54,373 nucleotides of DNA from Burkholderiales bacterium (GTDB taxonomy: Bacteria; Pseudomonadota; Gammaproteobacteria; Burkholderiales; Burkholderiaceae_C): NCBI GenBank assembly GCA_947377275.1, contig CANCFV010000013.1, positions 1 through 54,373 of the forward strand. The letters are read 5' to 3'. A program made the translations under genes and the position numbers. The notes below the pieces were generated by a model. The model saw nothing but the letters and a program-made list of their open reading frames with translations, did no database searches and had not been told where the DNA came from. Within the stretch, counting starts at the first letter, position 1, and every line of letters begins with the position of its first letter. Of this stretch, positions 17,084 through 25,391 are shown piece after piece.

Positions 17084-18373
17084 ATGAAAAAGCCGCTCAA
17101 CGTCCTCGTCTTTCCTGCCGGGATGGAAAACGGTCTGGAGATTCGACAAGCTCTCCAAGGGTGCAAGGAGGTCAAGTTGTTTGGAGCTTCCAGCCCTGGC
17201 CTGAACCAAGCTTCGTACGTATACAAAGCCGTGTGCGTGGTGCGTGACGTCAGGACACCCGGCTGGCTCGACGATCTCAATGACGCCATCCAGCGCCACA
17301 ACATCGACGTTGTTTTCCCTGCAAATTCGACCGTCATCGATGCGCTCTCGCCCATTCGATGGAAAGTGAATGCCGAGGTGCTTCTCCCTGCGGAAGAAGT
17401 GATCCGCATCACCCGCTCCAAACGCGCCACGCTGCAGCTACTGCATGGTTTGTTGCCAACGCCTCGGGTCTTTGCCAATGCGCAGGAGATCCCCCACTAC
17501 CCGGTGTTCGCCAAACCGGATCAGGGCTATGGATCACAAGGCATCGAGCTGGTGACATCACCGGTGCAGGCCGCAGTGATCGACTTTCATAAGATGATTG
17601 TTCAGGAACACCTGCCGGGCAAAGAGTACTCAGTAGACTGCTTCTCAAGTGCCGCCGGCAAGCTGCTGTTCTCGGGTGCCAGAGAGCGAGTTCGGGTGCG
17701 GATGGGCACGTCGATGCACGCGGAGGTGGTGTCAGATGAGGTGGAGTCGCTCATGCGAGCACACGCCGAAGCCATCCTGAGCAAGTTGCAAATCACAGGT
17801 GCCTGGTTCTTCCAGATGAAGGAGGACCACGAAGGCGTCCTTCGGCTGCTGGAGATCGACATCCGCATCGCGGGCACCATGTGCTTCAACCGAGCGAGGG
17901 GCGTCAACTTCCCCCTGCTGTCGATTTTGCAGTCAGCCGGCTTGAAGGTCGGGACCCTGGTCAACACGCACCCACTGACGCTGGATCGGTGCCTTCGCAA
18001 CCGGTATCGCTTCGAGTACGACTACGACATGGTCTACGTGGACCTGGATGACACCTTGGTCGTTCACGAACAACTCAACGTCGAACTCGTGACGTTCCTG
18101 TACCAATGCGTGAACCAAGGCAAAACGATCGTTCTGATCAGCAAGCACCTGGGGCCAGACATCCGAGCGCACCTGCGCCGGTGGCGCATTGAGCAGTTAT
18201 TTGACGAGATCATCTGGCTCAAAGAAACCGACTCGAAGGCCGACCACATCAGGCCTGGCCCCACCATCTTCATCGACGACAGTTTTTCTCAGCGCGCAGA
18301 GGTAGCTGAACGCCTCGGCATCCCTACGTTTGATCCGTCGATGGTCGAAGCGCTCATCGATGACCGCATCTGA
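17084..18373 (+). CDS. ATP-grasp ligase / HAD phosphatase fusion protein
   Basis: A 429-residue two-domain protein. The first 300 residues look like an ATP-grasp enzyme: a Rossmann-like start (KPLNVLVFPAG), an ATP-binding stretch (VFAKPDQGYGSQGIE, about residues 143-157) and an acidic metal site (LLEIDIR, about residues 263-269). The last 120 residues are a HAD domain with motif I DLDDT (about 320-324), a lysine in 'KETDSKADH' and motif III FIDDS. ATP-grasp enzymes join a carboxylate to an amine or thiol through an acyl phosphate; HAD enzymes remove phosphates. The fused pair suggests a modified acyl or aminoacyl group is made. I know no characterised member with this layout. Start ATG 17084 is chosen; 17030 would add 18 residues. 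Confidence 0.7.
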   Translation: MKKPLNVLVFPAGMENGLEIRQALQGCKEVKLFGASSPGLNQASYVYKAVCVVRDVRTPGWLDDLNDAIQRHNIDVVFPANSTVIDALSPIRWKVNAEVLLPAEEVIRITRSKRATLQLLHGLLPTPRVFANAQEIPHYPVFAKPDQGYGSQGIELVTSPVQAAVIDFHKMIVQEHLPGKEYSVDCFSSAAGKLLFSGARERVRVRMGTSMHAEVVSDEVESLMRAHAEAILSKLQITGAWFFQMKEDHEGVLRLLEIDIRIAGTMCFNRARGVNFPLLSILQSAGLKVGTLVNTHPLTLDRCLRNRYRFEYDYDMVYVDLDDTLVVHEQLNVELVTFLYQCVNQGKTIVLISKHLGPDIRAHLRRWRIEQLFDEIIWLKETDSKADHIRPGPTIFIDDSFSQRAEVAERLGIPTFDPSMVEALIDDRI

Positions 18374-18380
18374 ATCTCAT

Positions 18381-19319
18381 ATGTTTGCAGCAAAAAAAAT
18401 CGGCTTTGTTTTCAAACCACAAGGCGAACAGTCTTGGTGGCGATCTCACGCAATGGCCCCCGCGCCTGTCCTGCTGGAGTCCGGCAAAGTGCGCGTGTAC
18501 ATGGGCTGCTGGACCGAGGACAAGGTCTCGCGCATTGGCTACGTCGACGTATTGGCTGATCAGCCCACCCGGGTGGTTCGCACTTCAGAACAACCTGTGC
18601 TCGACATTGGCAGGGACGGGTGCTTCGACGAAAACGGCGTCTTCCCGGCGCACGTGCGTCGAATGGAAGACGGCTCTGTGCGTTTGTATTACACAGGCTT
18701 CCAGCTCGGCCATAAGATTCGCCACTTCAACTTCGGCGGGCTGGCCATCAGCCATGACGGCGGGAACACGTTCAAGCGTCACAGCGAGGCCCCCGTCATG
18801 GACCGCGCCGACGAGGGCTTGTTTGTGAGAGCTGGGCAGTCGATCGAGGTCGCTGACGGCGGTGGGTATCACGTCATCTACTCTGCGGGCAGCTCATGGC
18901 ACATGTGCCAGGGCGAATTGCGTCCGGTCTACGACGTCTTCCATCAACACTCGCCTGACGGCATTCAGATCGAAAAAAGCGGTCGGAAAATCGTCGAATG
19001 CGACCTCGACATCGAGCACGGGCTCGGTCGCCCACAGGTCATCAGGCTGGGCGACTGGCTGTATGCCTTCTACACACGCCGCATCATTGAGGACATGCGC
19101 TACTTCCTGGGCTGCGCACGCTCGAAGGACGGAGCCCATTGGGAGCGCATGGATCACCTCTTCGATCAGGTGCCCTACGGCCAGTCCGGAGAATTCGACT
19201 GCGAGATGATCTACTTCCCTGCCGTGGTGAAGGTGTCAGAGCAAAAGGCGCTGCTGTTCTACAGCGGCAATTATTTCGGACGAGATGGCATGGGCGTGAT
19301 CGAGCTGGGGTTGGCATGA
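18381..19319 (+). CDS. Five-bladed beta-propeller glycosidase-like protein (GH43/GH130 superfamily)
   Basis: A 312-residue protein with the repeated strands of a five-bladed propeller shared by GH32, GH43, GH68 and GH130. Blocks such as 'VRVYMGCWTED', 'DENGVFPAHVRR', 'SVRLYYTGFQ', 'YHVIYSAGS' and 'YAFYTRRII' follow one another. Acidic residues lie in the positions used for catalysis in this superfamily, but I cannot assign the nucleophile or the acid. No secretion signal is visible, so it would act in the cytoplasm and may be a phosphorylase, or a sugar-binding or modifying protein. It could start at ATG 18360, but 18381 is 7 bases past the previous stop. Its stop overlaps the FemAB gene by 3 bases. 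Confidence 0.68.
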   Translation: MFAAKKIGFVFKPQGEQSWWRSHAMAPAPVLLESGKVRVYMGCWTEDKVSRIGYVDVLADQPTRVVRTSEQPVLDIGRDGCFDENGVFPAHVRRMEDGSVRLYYTGFQLGHKIRHFNFGGLAISHDGGNTFKRHSEAPVMDRADEGLFVRAGQSIEVADGGGYHVIYSAGSSWHMCQGELRPVYDVFHQHSPDGIQIEKSGRKIVECDLDIEHGLGRPQVIRLGDWLYAFYTRRIIEDMRYFLGCARSKDGAHWERMDHLFDQVPYGQSGEFDCEMIYFPAVVKVSEQKALLFYSGNYFGRDGMGVIELGLA

Positions 19320-20245
19320 ACGTCATCGAATCCAGCCCATCAGACTACCGGAACATCGTCAGAGACCCCTTTTCCATTTTTGATTCTGTCGACTTCTGTC
19401 AGCTCAATGCCAGCAAGGTCGAATCCGTCAAACACCTGATTTTCAATGATGGGAAAAACCGGTTTGGCATCATCGCGGGCGTGACAGACGGTGTCTTGAA
19501 AGCCCCCTTCTCGGCACCTTATGCGTGCTTCTCAGAAATTGGCAAGAACAACAAAATCGCCTCGTATGCCACGGTTGCATCTTCACTGATCGACTACGCC
19601 CGAGGCCTGGGCGTCAACCGTGTTCGAGTGACGCTCCCGCCTTCGGTTTATGACGAAAGCCACATCGCCAAGCTGTACAACAGCTTCTACAACGCCGGGT
19701 TTCGCATTTCAGGTTGCGACCTGAACTTTCAGTACGACCTGAGCGCGTTCGGCGAAGACTACGAGATGACCATCGACCCAAAGGCCCGGCAAAAGCTGCG
19801 TGCGGCCATGCGGGGTGGCATGACGTTCCAGAAGACGTCCGATATCAAGTCGGCCTATGACGTGATCAAGGCCAATCGAGAGGCTAAGAACTACCCGCTG
19901 TGGATGTCTTACGAGAACGTCCTGGAGACCATCAAAATCGTCAAAACCGATTTCTTTGTGGTGTCTACGCCTGCAGAGCAAGCGATTGCCTCGGCCATGG
20001 TTTACGAAGTAGCACCAAGCAAAGTTCAAATCATCTATTGGGGCAACGCCCCTGGCACCGACGAACTTCGCCCGATGAACTTCATGGCCTTTCACATGTT
20101 TGATCACTACAAGAAGGCGGGCAAGTCGTTCATCGACATCGGCCCATCGACTGAATACAGCGTGCCGAATTTCGGCCTCTGCGACTTCAAACAAGCGATC
20201 GGCTGCGACACCTCGTCAAAGATCACCTTTGAAGCTGACATCTGA
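19316..20245 (+). CDS. FemAB/GNAT-like acyltransferase
   Basis: A 309-residue protein resembling the FemAB and BioF2-type GNAT acyltransferases. The second half has 'KARQKLRAAMRGGMTFQ' near residues 156-172 and 'AIASAMVYEVAPSKVQIIYWGNAPG' near 223-247. A closing 'FDHYKKAGKSFIDIGPSTEYS' near 263-283 matches the FemAB-type C-terminal sub-domain. Such enzymes transfer an aminoacyl or acyl group to an amine, for example in peptidoglycan bridges or glycan amides. It overlaps the propeller gene by 4 bases and abuts the next start. Base composition looks lower in GC than its neighbours. Together with the ATP-grasp gene it suggests an acyl or amino-acid decoration step. Confidence 0.65.
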   Translation: MNVIESSPSDYRNIVRDPFSIFDSVDFCQLNASKVESVKHLIFNDGKNRFGIIAGVTDGVLKAPFSAPYACFSEIGKNNKIASYATVASSLIDYARGLGVNRVRVTLPPSVYDESHIAKLYNSFYNAGFRISGCDLNFQYDLSAFGEDYEMTIDPKARQKLRAAMRGGMTFQKTSDIKSAYDVIKANREAKNYPLWMSYENVLETIKIVKTDFFVVSTPAEQAIASAMVYEVAPSKVQIIYWGNAPGTDELRPMNFMAFHMFDHYKKAGKSFIDIGPSTEYSVPNFGLCDFKQAIGCDTSSKITFEADI

Positions 20246-21567
20246 TGGCGAGGATCCTCATCTCTCATTTTTCGCCCGTGGTGGATGGTGGACGTCACAC
20301 ATCGGTGTGCTTCTTCGATGCCCTGGCCAAAGGCTTCACTAGCTGCGGTCACGAGGTCATGCAGCTGATATCAACCAAGTTCCTGAACACGGCCTGGAAC
20401 GGCAGCAACGACTTGCATGAACTGATTGACGGCTCGCGGCTGGAGGCTGACATCAAAGCCTTCAAGCCTGACCTCTGCGTCTTTGCGAACAATTCGGTGC
20501 CAGACATTGCATACAAGGTGACCGATTGCCCTGTCCTGCTGCTGCTCTCCGACACGGTCAACTTCTTCAACGACAAGGACAAGATCCGAGCCAGGGCATA
20601 TGGGGACCGCCTGCACTTTTACGCCCCTTTCGAACGTGATCTTCGCGAGATCGAGCAGCTCTTCGGCAAAGCGTCAGGCAAAGTCATCAACCTGCTGCCT
20701 GCCACGGGCGTCGAAGCTGAGTCGGTGCCGTTTGAGCATCAGATCTCGTTCATCGGCTCGAATTTCCAGAATGGCAAGGGATTGGGTGAGTTGTTCCTTC
20801 ACTTCCCAGACCGAGCCAGGCTCAAGCAAATCGTCGATACCCTGCGGCACGACACCAGCAGCCTGGACTTCCTGAGCAAAGACGAAAAGCAACTCATTGA
20901 GCAGCACGTCCCGCTCACGCACTTCCCTTTTATTTTCTCTGCGCGAGATCGTTTGCTGATCCTCGCCTTGCTCGCGGAGGAAGGCCTCAGCCTGTTTGGC
21001 AGCAGCAACTGGCATGAAACGGCCGCGCACTTTCCTGATGTGGCTGCATCCCATGACCCACGAAAAGTCTATTCACTCAAACACAACCAAGACATCTACA
21101 ACGCCAGCAAGGTGTGCCTGAGCGTTGCGCACTCTCAAGCTGAAGACGGCTTTCCATGGCGAATCATGGACATCATGGCCTCGAATGGTTGCCTGCTTTC
21201 GGACTTCAAGCCCGGCCTTGCGCAGTTCACCAAAGGGTACGTGGACATCCCGATGTACGACTCACCGGTAGATGCCCAGAGGCTCGCGCGCAAGCTGCTG
21301 CAGGACGAGCCTTGGCGCAAAGCGTTGGTGGAAGGTGCGCAGCGATGCATCGCTGACAAGGGACGCTGGATTCATCGATTTCAGGACATGCAGGACCAAC
21401 TGGGGATCTCCCTGGTCAAAAGCAGCGCTGAAAAAGGCGTGTTGACTCAACTGTACGGCGAAGACTACGTGATCAAACCAGCGGCCTTCGGCGCCGTACT
21501 CAAACCCGGACGCGGCATCGAGAAACTCGTTGATCGACTCGCGCGGTCTCTGCGCAAGTCGAGCTGA
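20245..21567 (+). CDS. CgeB-like glycosyltransferase
   Basis: A 440-residue GT-B-like protein. The N-terminal part begins 'ARILISHFSPVVDGGRHT'. The C-terminal part carries 'SLKHNQDIYNASKVCLSVAHSQ' and 'FPWRIMDIMASNGCLLSDF', the pattern of CgeB and the Glyco_trans_1_2 domain. These enzymes are retaining transferases related to GT4, used for glycan capping in several bacteria. The start ATG overlaps the TGA of the acyltransferase gene by one base. It ends the four-gene + strand operon, one base before the end of the convergent GH57-like gene. Sugar and acceptor unknown. Confidence 0.7.
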   Translation: MARILISHFSPVVDGGRHTSVCFFDALAKGFTSCGHEVMQLISTKFLNTAWNGSNDLHELIDGSRLEADIKAFKPDLCVFANNSVPDIAYKVTDCPVLLLLSDTVNFFNDKDKIRARAYGDRLHFYAPFERDLREIEQLFGKASGKVINLLPATGVEAESVPFEHQISFIGSNFQNGKGLGELFLHFPDRARLKQIVDTLRHDTSSLDFLSKDEKQLIEQHVPLTHFPFIFSARDRLLILALLAEEGLSLFGSSNWHETAAHFPDVAASHDPRKVYSLKHNQDIYNASKVCLSVAHSQAEDGFPWRIMDIMASNGCLLSDFKPGLAQFTKGYVDIPMYDSPVDAQRLARKLLQDEPWRKALVEGAQRCIADKGRWIHRFQDMQDQLGISLVKSSAEKGVLTQLYGEDYVIKPAAFGAVLKPGRGIEKLVDRLARSLRKSS

Positions 21568-21568
21568 G

Positions 21569-23545
21569 TCAATCTCGCCAGCCTTGCGGTAGCAGCGAGA
21601 ATTCGAAGTCGAAGCCACCCTCATGTTTCCCTCGGCTGGTGTCATCCAACTCTTTCAGGGTGAATGAAAATCGGCAGAGATAGCTGTTCTGTATTTGTCG
21701 ATGTGAAACGAGGCCAATGGCTGCCCGTCGTTTTTTGTCGGTCTCAACGCGAATGACCGAATTTGAGTCGCCAATCAGGAACTCTCCAGCAGTCAAGCCC
21801 AAAGCCTGGTTGGCAGAGATCAAAAACGAGACCGGTGCGCCATGATCAAAGTCACTGTGAGCAAGGTTGAATGACTCTAGATCCCGTCCGCCGTTGTGTG
21901 TCTGGTAGCGCAGCGTGTCTGCCGCGAATGCCTCGGGGTTCAAGGTCAGGTGACCCAGTCGCAAAGACCCCAGATCCATCTCTGGCCAGTGGAGGCGGTA
22001 ACTCAAGGTGATGCGCCCCTGCGCCTCGTCCACTCGCCATTGCTTCTCGACCAACCCCAGTGCTGTTTTGATCGAGCCCTTGATCAGCACAGCGCCATCG
22101 ACCCAAGTGACCTCGGGCTCAACGGCGTTGAGGTCAGTCACCTTGGCCCGGCCTGGCGATTCAAACACCAGGTGGCCGCTGTAGTAATCGGCGGCCCACT
22201 GGATCTCGTCGAAATACCCGTGGTGGATGGTCCCACACAGCGACAGGTCGCTCACGGTGCGATCGATCAAGGACTCCAGCGACATGCCTCGCAGGCAATT
22301 CAGACGCAGCGTGAACCGCGTGCCTTGTACGTCGAGGAAGCGGCCGGCACGGCTGACCTGAATGGTGGCGTCTGACGGAACCGTGAAGGCTGCTGAGGCG
22401 GCAGGAATCAATTCTGGTGGAGGTTCGTCGGCTCGCCACCGGTTGGCAAACTGGGCCAGACGTTCTCGGTATTGGGCCCACCGCGCCTCGGTGATGTGCG
22501 TGCGGAAGTCGCTGCTCCACAGGTAGCACAGCTCGGCCCAGTCAGACTCAGTCGCTTCTGAACTGGCTCGCATGGCCTCGAAGATGCGCCAGCACTGGGT
22601 GTTGATGCCCATGTCATCGCGCCCCGTCACCGCCCAGCGCAGCAAGTTGTACTTGTCTTGCTTTTTGACGGGCACTGGATACGCCGCGGTTTCGAGATGC
22701 AGTCGATTGCCCGCGCCAGGTTGGTCCATCAATGACAGCACGGCGCTGGGCGCCACCATTTCCAGCGAGGGATGGGCCTGTAACGCGGCATACATGGCAT
22801 CAATGCGCTGCCACTCCCCGAAGGCATGCAAGGGGGCTTCGGTCATGTAGCGGCCGGGGCGGAAGTCGAAGACTTCGACATCGTTGCCGTAGATCGGGAA
22901 CGCCCTGGGCGTTTCAGCGGCATGGGCCAGCACGTAGGCCATGTACTCGTCCAGCTCCATCTCGCCATGCACGTAACGCTGCACCTTCTGGAACGAGACG
23001 GACTTGTTCCAGATCAGCGGTATTTCTTCGCCCCCGGCACCGCAAGCGTATTGGGGCAGGTAGCGCCACTCGGAACGCCAATCAGGGTGCGCCCTGGCTG
23101 GGTTGTTCCATTCCATGATCAGGGATTCGTAACCCGCCTCGAGGTACAGCGGAACCAGCCCTGCCGAGTAAGCTTGCTCGTTGACCAGCGCCATCTTGGG
23201 GCGCATGCCAAGCAGGGTTTCGTAGCGTTGCATGCCGATGCGGAAATTGGCCTCGTTCAACTCTGCTGGCACCAGTGGCCCAATCACTTGAGCGTAGCCA
23301 CAACCGATGAACTCACAGGGGCCGTTGGTGACCAGGTCACGCAACTCCGCCAGCCAAGCGGGGTCAATGGCGGCGATGGTTTCCAAAGTCCAGGCAGACA
23401 CTTCGATGCCGAACGGCAGCTGACGCGCGCGCGCCAAGCGCAGCAGCGGCCAGTAGCAGTTCTCGATCACCTTGGCGCGTTGTTCCACCCCGATGGCAGA
23501 GTAAGCAAGGTTGAGGTGGAAAAACGAGAACAGCTGTAGTTTCAT
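21569..23545 (-). CDS. GH57-like glycoside hydrolase family protein
   Basis: A 658-residue protein, about the length of GH57 amylases and glucanotransferases. The N-terminal 330 residues resemble the GH57 (beta/alpha)7 barrel: 'FFHLNLAYSAIG' near the start, 'IEVSAWTLETI' near residue 47, 'IGCGYAQVIGP' near 78 and 'ALVNEQAYSAG' near 118, where the nucleophile Glu of the family is expected. 'IYGNDVEVFDFRPGR' near residue 220 could supply the acid. A beta-rich C-terminal half (about 380-658) follows. There is no signal peptide. It is the last gene of the 13-gene operon and overlaps the PseG-like gene by 4 bases. A cytoplasmic deacetylase or transglycosidase role is as likely as hydrolysis. Confidence 0.65.
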   Translation of the reverse strand: MKLQLFSFFHLNLAYSAIGVEQRAKVIENCYWPLLRLARARQLPFGIEVSAWTLETIAAIDPAWLAELRDLVTNGPCEFIGCGYAQVIGPLVPAELNEANFRIGMQRYETLLGMRPKMALVNEQAYSAGLVPLYLEAGYESLIMEWNNPARAHPDWRSEWRYLPQYACGAGGEEIPLIWNKSVSFQKVQRYVHGEMELDEYMAYVLAHAAETPRAFPIYGNDVEVFDFRPGRYMTEAPLHAFGEWQRIDAMYAALQAHPSLEMVAPSAVLSLMDQPGAGNRLHLETAAYPVPVKKQDKYNLLRWAVTGRDDMGINTQCWRIFEAMRASSEATESDWAELCYLWSSDFRTHITEARWAQYRERLAQFANRWRADEPPPELIPAASAAFTVPSDATIQVSRAGRFLDVQGTRFTLRLNCLRGMSLESLIDRTVSDLSLCGTIHHGYFDEIQWAADYYSGHLVFESPGRAKVTDLNAVEPEVTWVDGAVLIKGSIKTALGLVEKQWRVDEAQGRITLSYRLHWPEMDLGSLRLGHLTLNPEAFAADTLRYQTHNGGRDLESFNLAHSDFDHGAPVSFLISANQALGLTAGEFLIGDSNSVIRVETDKKRRAAIGLVSHRQIQNSYLCRFSFTLKELDDTSRGKHEGGFDFEFSLLPQGWRD

Positions 23546-24528
23546 GTTTTGAGCTTCAGAATTTCAGCGCACAGGCGGCTTGCCCCCGAGGTGCTCAGCA
23601 GCTCACGCGATCGACGCGATAACTGCTTGGCCAAAGTGTCATCTTGCATCAGCCTGAGCAACAGCTGGCTAGCCTCGACCTCGTCACCCGCAACCAGGGC
23701 CGCGCCGGACTGGGCGATGCCATCCAGTTCTCGGTTGTCCTTGCTGCCGTAGGGTGAAAAAACCACCGTGGGGATGCCCAGGTAAATCAACTCGAAAAAG
23801 CTGACGCCAAACACCGTCACAGCATAGTTGGACGACACCATCAGAGGCCCCAGGCCAGTGGGCGCCAGGTGCTCGTGGGTGTCGATGCGGGGCGAGATTG
23901 GCAGGTTGGGCCGTGCCGCAAAGGGGCCCGTAACCCAATGCAGGTCGGTGTCGGGCGGTAAGGTGCTGTTGAGCAAGCCAGGCCAAGTTTTGCCCAAAGA
24001 GGTGGCATCGCTGCCACCCGTCAAGGCCAGGACTCGGCGACCCGGTTGCCAAGTCCTTGGCTGCTCTTGAACGTTGAGCAAAAAGCAATCCCAGCCCACG
24101 ACAATGGGAGCGCCATCGGGGACATCGGGCGGAAGCGCGATGTGGAAAGACGGCGTGAAGATCAGGTCCAGTTGGGGCCTGTATTGAAGCAGGCCGTCCA
24201 CGGCCACCAATTGGCAGCCACTGGCACGAAGCTCATCCAGCAAGCCGCCAAAATCAGGGCCGATCTTCTTGGGCTGCAAATCGAACACCACCACATCCTG
24301 AGGATGTTGAGCCTGAAATGTTCGAACATGGGCCGCGAGATTCTCTTGCGGGGCGACAAAGTGGTGAGACACGGAGGCCAAGTCCGGCCAGTCAACGTCG
24401 TCGCTTTGAATCAGCATCTGGACGTTCGCGCCCAAATCGCGCGTCAGTGCCTTGGCGGCCACCAAGCAACGGGTCATGTGGCCCAGGCCGACGCCCGTTC
24501 CGGCATGGCACACCAACAGAATGTTCAC
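23542..24528 (-). CDS. PseG/SpsG-like nucleotide-sugar hydrolase or glycosyltransferase
   Basis: A 328-residue GT-B-like protein related to PseG and SpsG. Started at the GTG at 24528, which overlaps the NeuB-like stop by 4 bases, it has a His at residue 17 in GLGHMTR, matching His17 of Campylobacter PseG. The C-terminal half has 'ALTGGSDATS', a UDP-binding region and 'SNYAVTVFGVSFFELIYLGIPTVVFSP'. PseG removes UDP from UDP-2,4-diacetamido-trideoxy-altrose before condensation with phosphoenolpyruvate; SpsG is the spore-coat homologue. A longer ATG start at 24600 would lie inside the NeuB-like gene and is unlikely. Next to an SpsE-like gene, this fits an SpsE-SpsG pairing. Confidence 0.72.
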   Translation of the reverse strand: MNILLVCHAGTGVGLGHMTRCLVAAKALTRDLGANVQMLIQSDDVDWPDLASVSHHFVAPQENLAAHVRTFQAQHPQDVVVFDLQPKKIGPDFGGLLDELRASGCQLVAVDGLLQYRPQLDLIFTPSFHIALPPDVPDGAPIVVGWDCFLLNVQEQPRTWQPGRRVLALTGGSDATSLGKTWPGLLNSTLPPDTDLHWVTGPFAARPNLPISPRIDTHEHLAPTGLGPLMVSSNYAVTVFGVSFFELIYLGIPTVVFSPYGSKDNRELDGIAQSGAALVAGDEVEASQLLLRLMQDDTLAKQLSRRSRELLSTSGASRLCAEILKLKT

Positions 24529-25385
24529 AGCAGTGGCCGGCTCCGTGCCGCACGGGTTTCTTTCAGTGGGCGCAGGCCATCGGAGGGGTCTGCACGCCAC
24601 GCCCGGTCAGGCAACTCAGATGGCACCGGTTCTTTAACCCCGTTGCCATCGGCTTCAAACCCCTTCGCCACGTCACGGATGACCGCACCGATCTGGTCAG
24701 GCAGCCAGCAATGGCCCCCAGCATACTCTTCGCCCTGACCATCCAGGTCAAGATGAAACTCGATCACCTTGGCGCCCCAACGATGGATGGCACGGTGGAT
24801 CACGGCAGGCTCGACGGTGTGATCGGACCAGCCCACCTCACAGCCCGTGGCTTGGCGAATGGTCTCGATGGCGGCGAGGTTGGCCTCGGTGTGCGGTGTG
24901 GGGTAGGCCGACGTGCAATGCAAGACGACGGGTGCGGCGCAACCATTGCGTTTGAGGGTCTCCACCGCATGCAAGATCTCGGGCATGGTAGCCATGCCCG
25001 TCGAGATGACCACAGGCTTGCCGGTCTTGGCGCAAGCGGCGAGCAGGTCATCCCACAGCAATTCGTAGGACGCGATTTTGTAGAAATCGACGTAAGGCTC
25101 CAGCTCGGTCACGGCCTTCAGGTAGAAAGGCGTGCATGAAAACTGGATGTTCAACTCACGGCAGCGCTTGGCCAGGGGAGGCAAGAAATCCAGCGGCAGC
25201 TCCCAACTTTTGCGGCGAGCCACTTCACTGTCAGGCAGGGCGCCTTCGGCGAACAGTTCTTCGACGCGGAAGAGTTGGAATTTGACCGCGGAGCAGCCTG
25301 CCTCGGCCGATCGCTGGACGAACGCCAGGCAGCGCTCCAGATCACGGGCGTGGTTGCTGGAGACTTCTGAAATGAATTCAATCAT
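24525..25385 (-). CDS. NeuB/SpsE-like nonulosonate synthase, short form
   Basis: A 286-residue TIM-barrel synthase of the NeuB/PseI/SpsE family. The visible blocks are FSCTPF, KIASYEL, VISTGMAT, LHCTSAYPTP and GWSDHT, which line the active site of sialic- and pseudaminic-acid synthases. They condense phosphoenolpyruvate with an acylated sugar. Two features are unusual. The protein is about 60 residues shorter than NeuB and has no C-terminal antifreeze-like (SAF) domain. The usual EKHFT block reads EFHLDLDGQG, so a Lys is Phe while the His metal ligand is kept. The gene lies between an SDR and the PseG-like gene. Substrate unknown. Confidence 0.75.
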   Translation of the reverse strand: MIEFISEVSSNHARDLERCLAFVQRSAEAGCSAVKFQLFRVEELFAEGALPDSEVARRKSWELPLDFLPPLAKRCRELNIQFSCTPFYLKAVTELEPYVDFYKIASYELLWDDLLAACAKTGKPVVISTGMATMPEILHAVETLKRNGCAAPVVLHCTSAYPTPHTEANLAAIETIRQATGCEVGWSDHTVEPAVIHRAIHRWGAKVIEFHLDLDGQGEEYAGGHCWLPDQIGAVIRDVAKGFEADGNGVKEPVPSELPDRAWRADPSDGLRPLKETRAARSRPLL

Positions 25386-25391
25386 GGGTAA

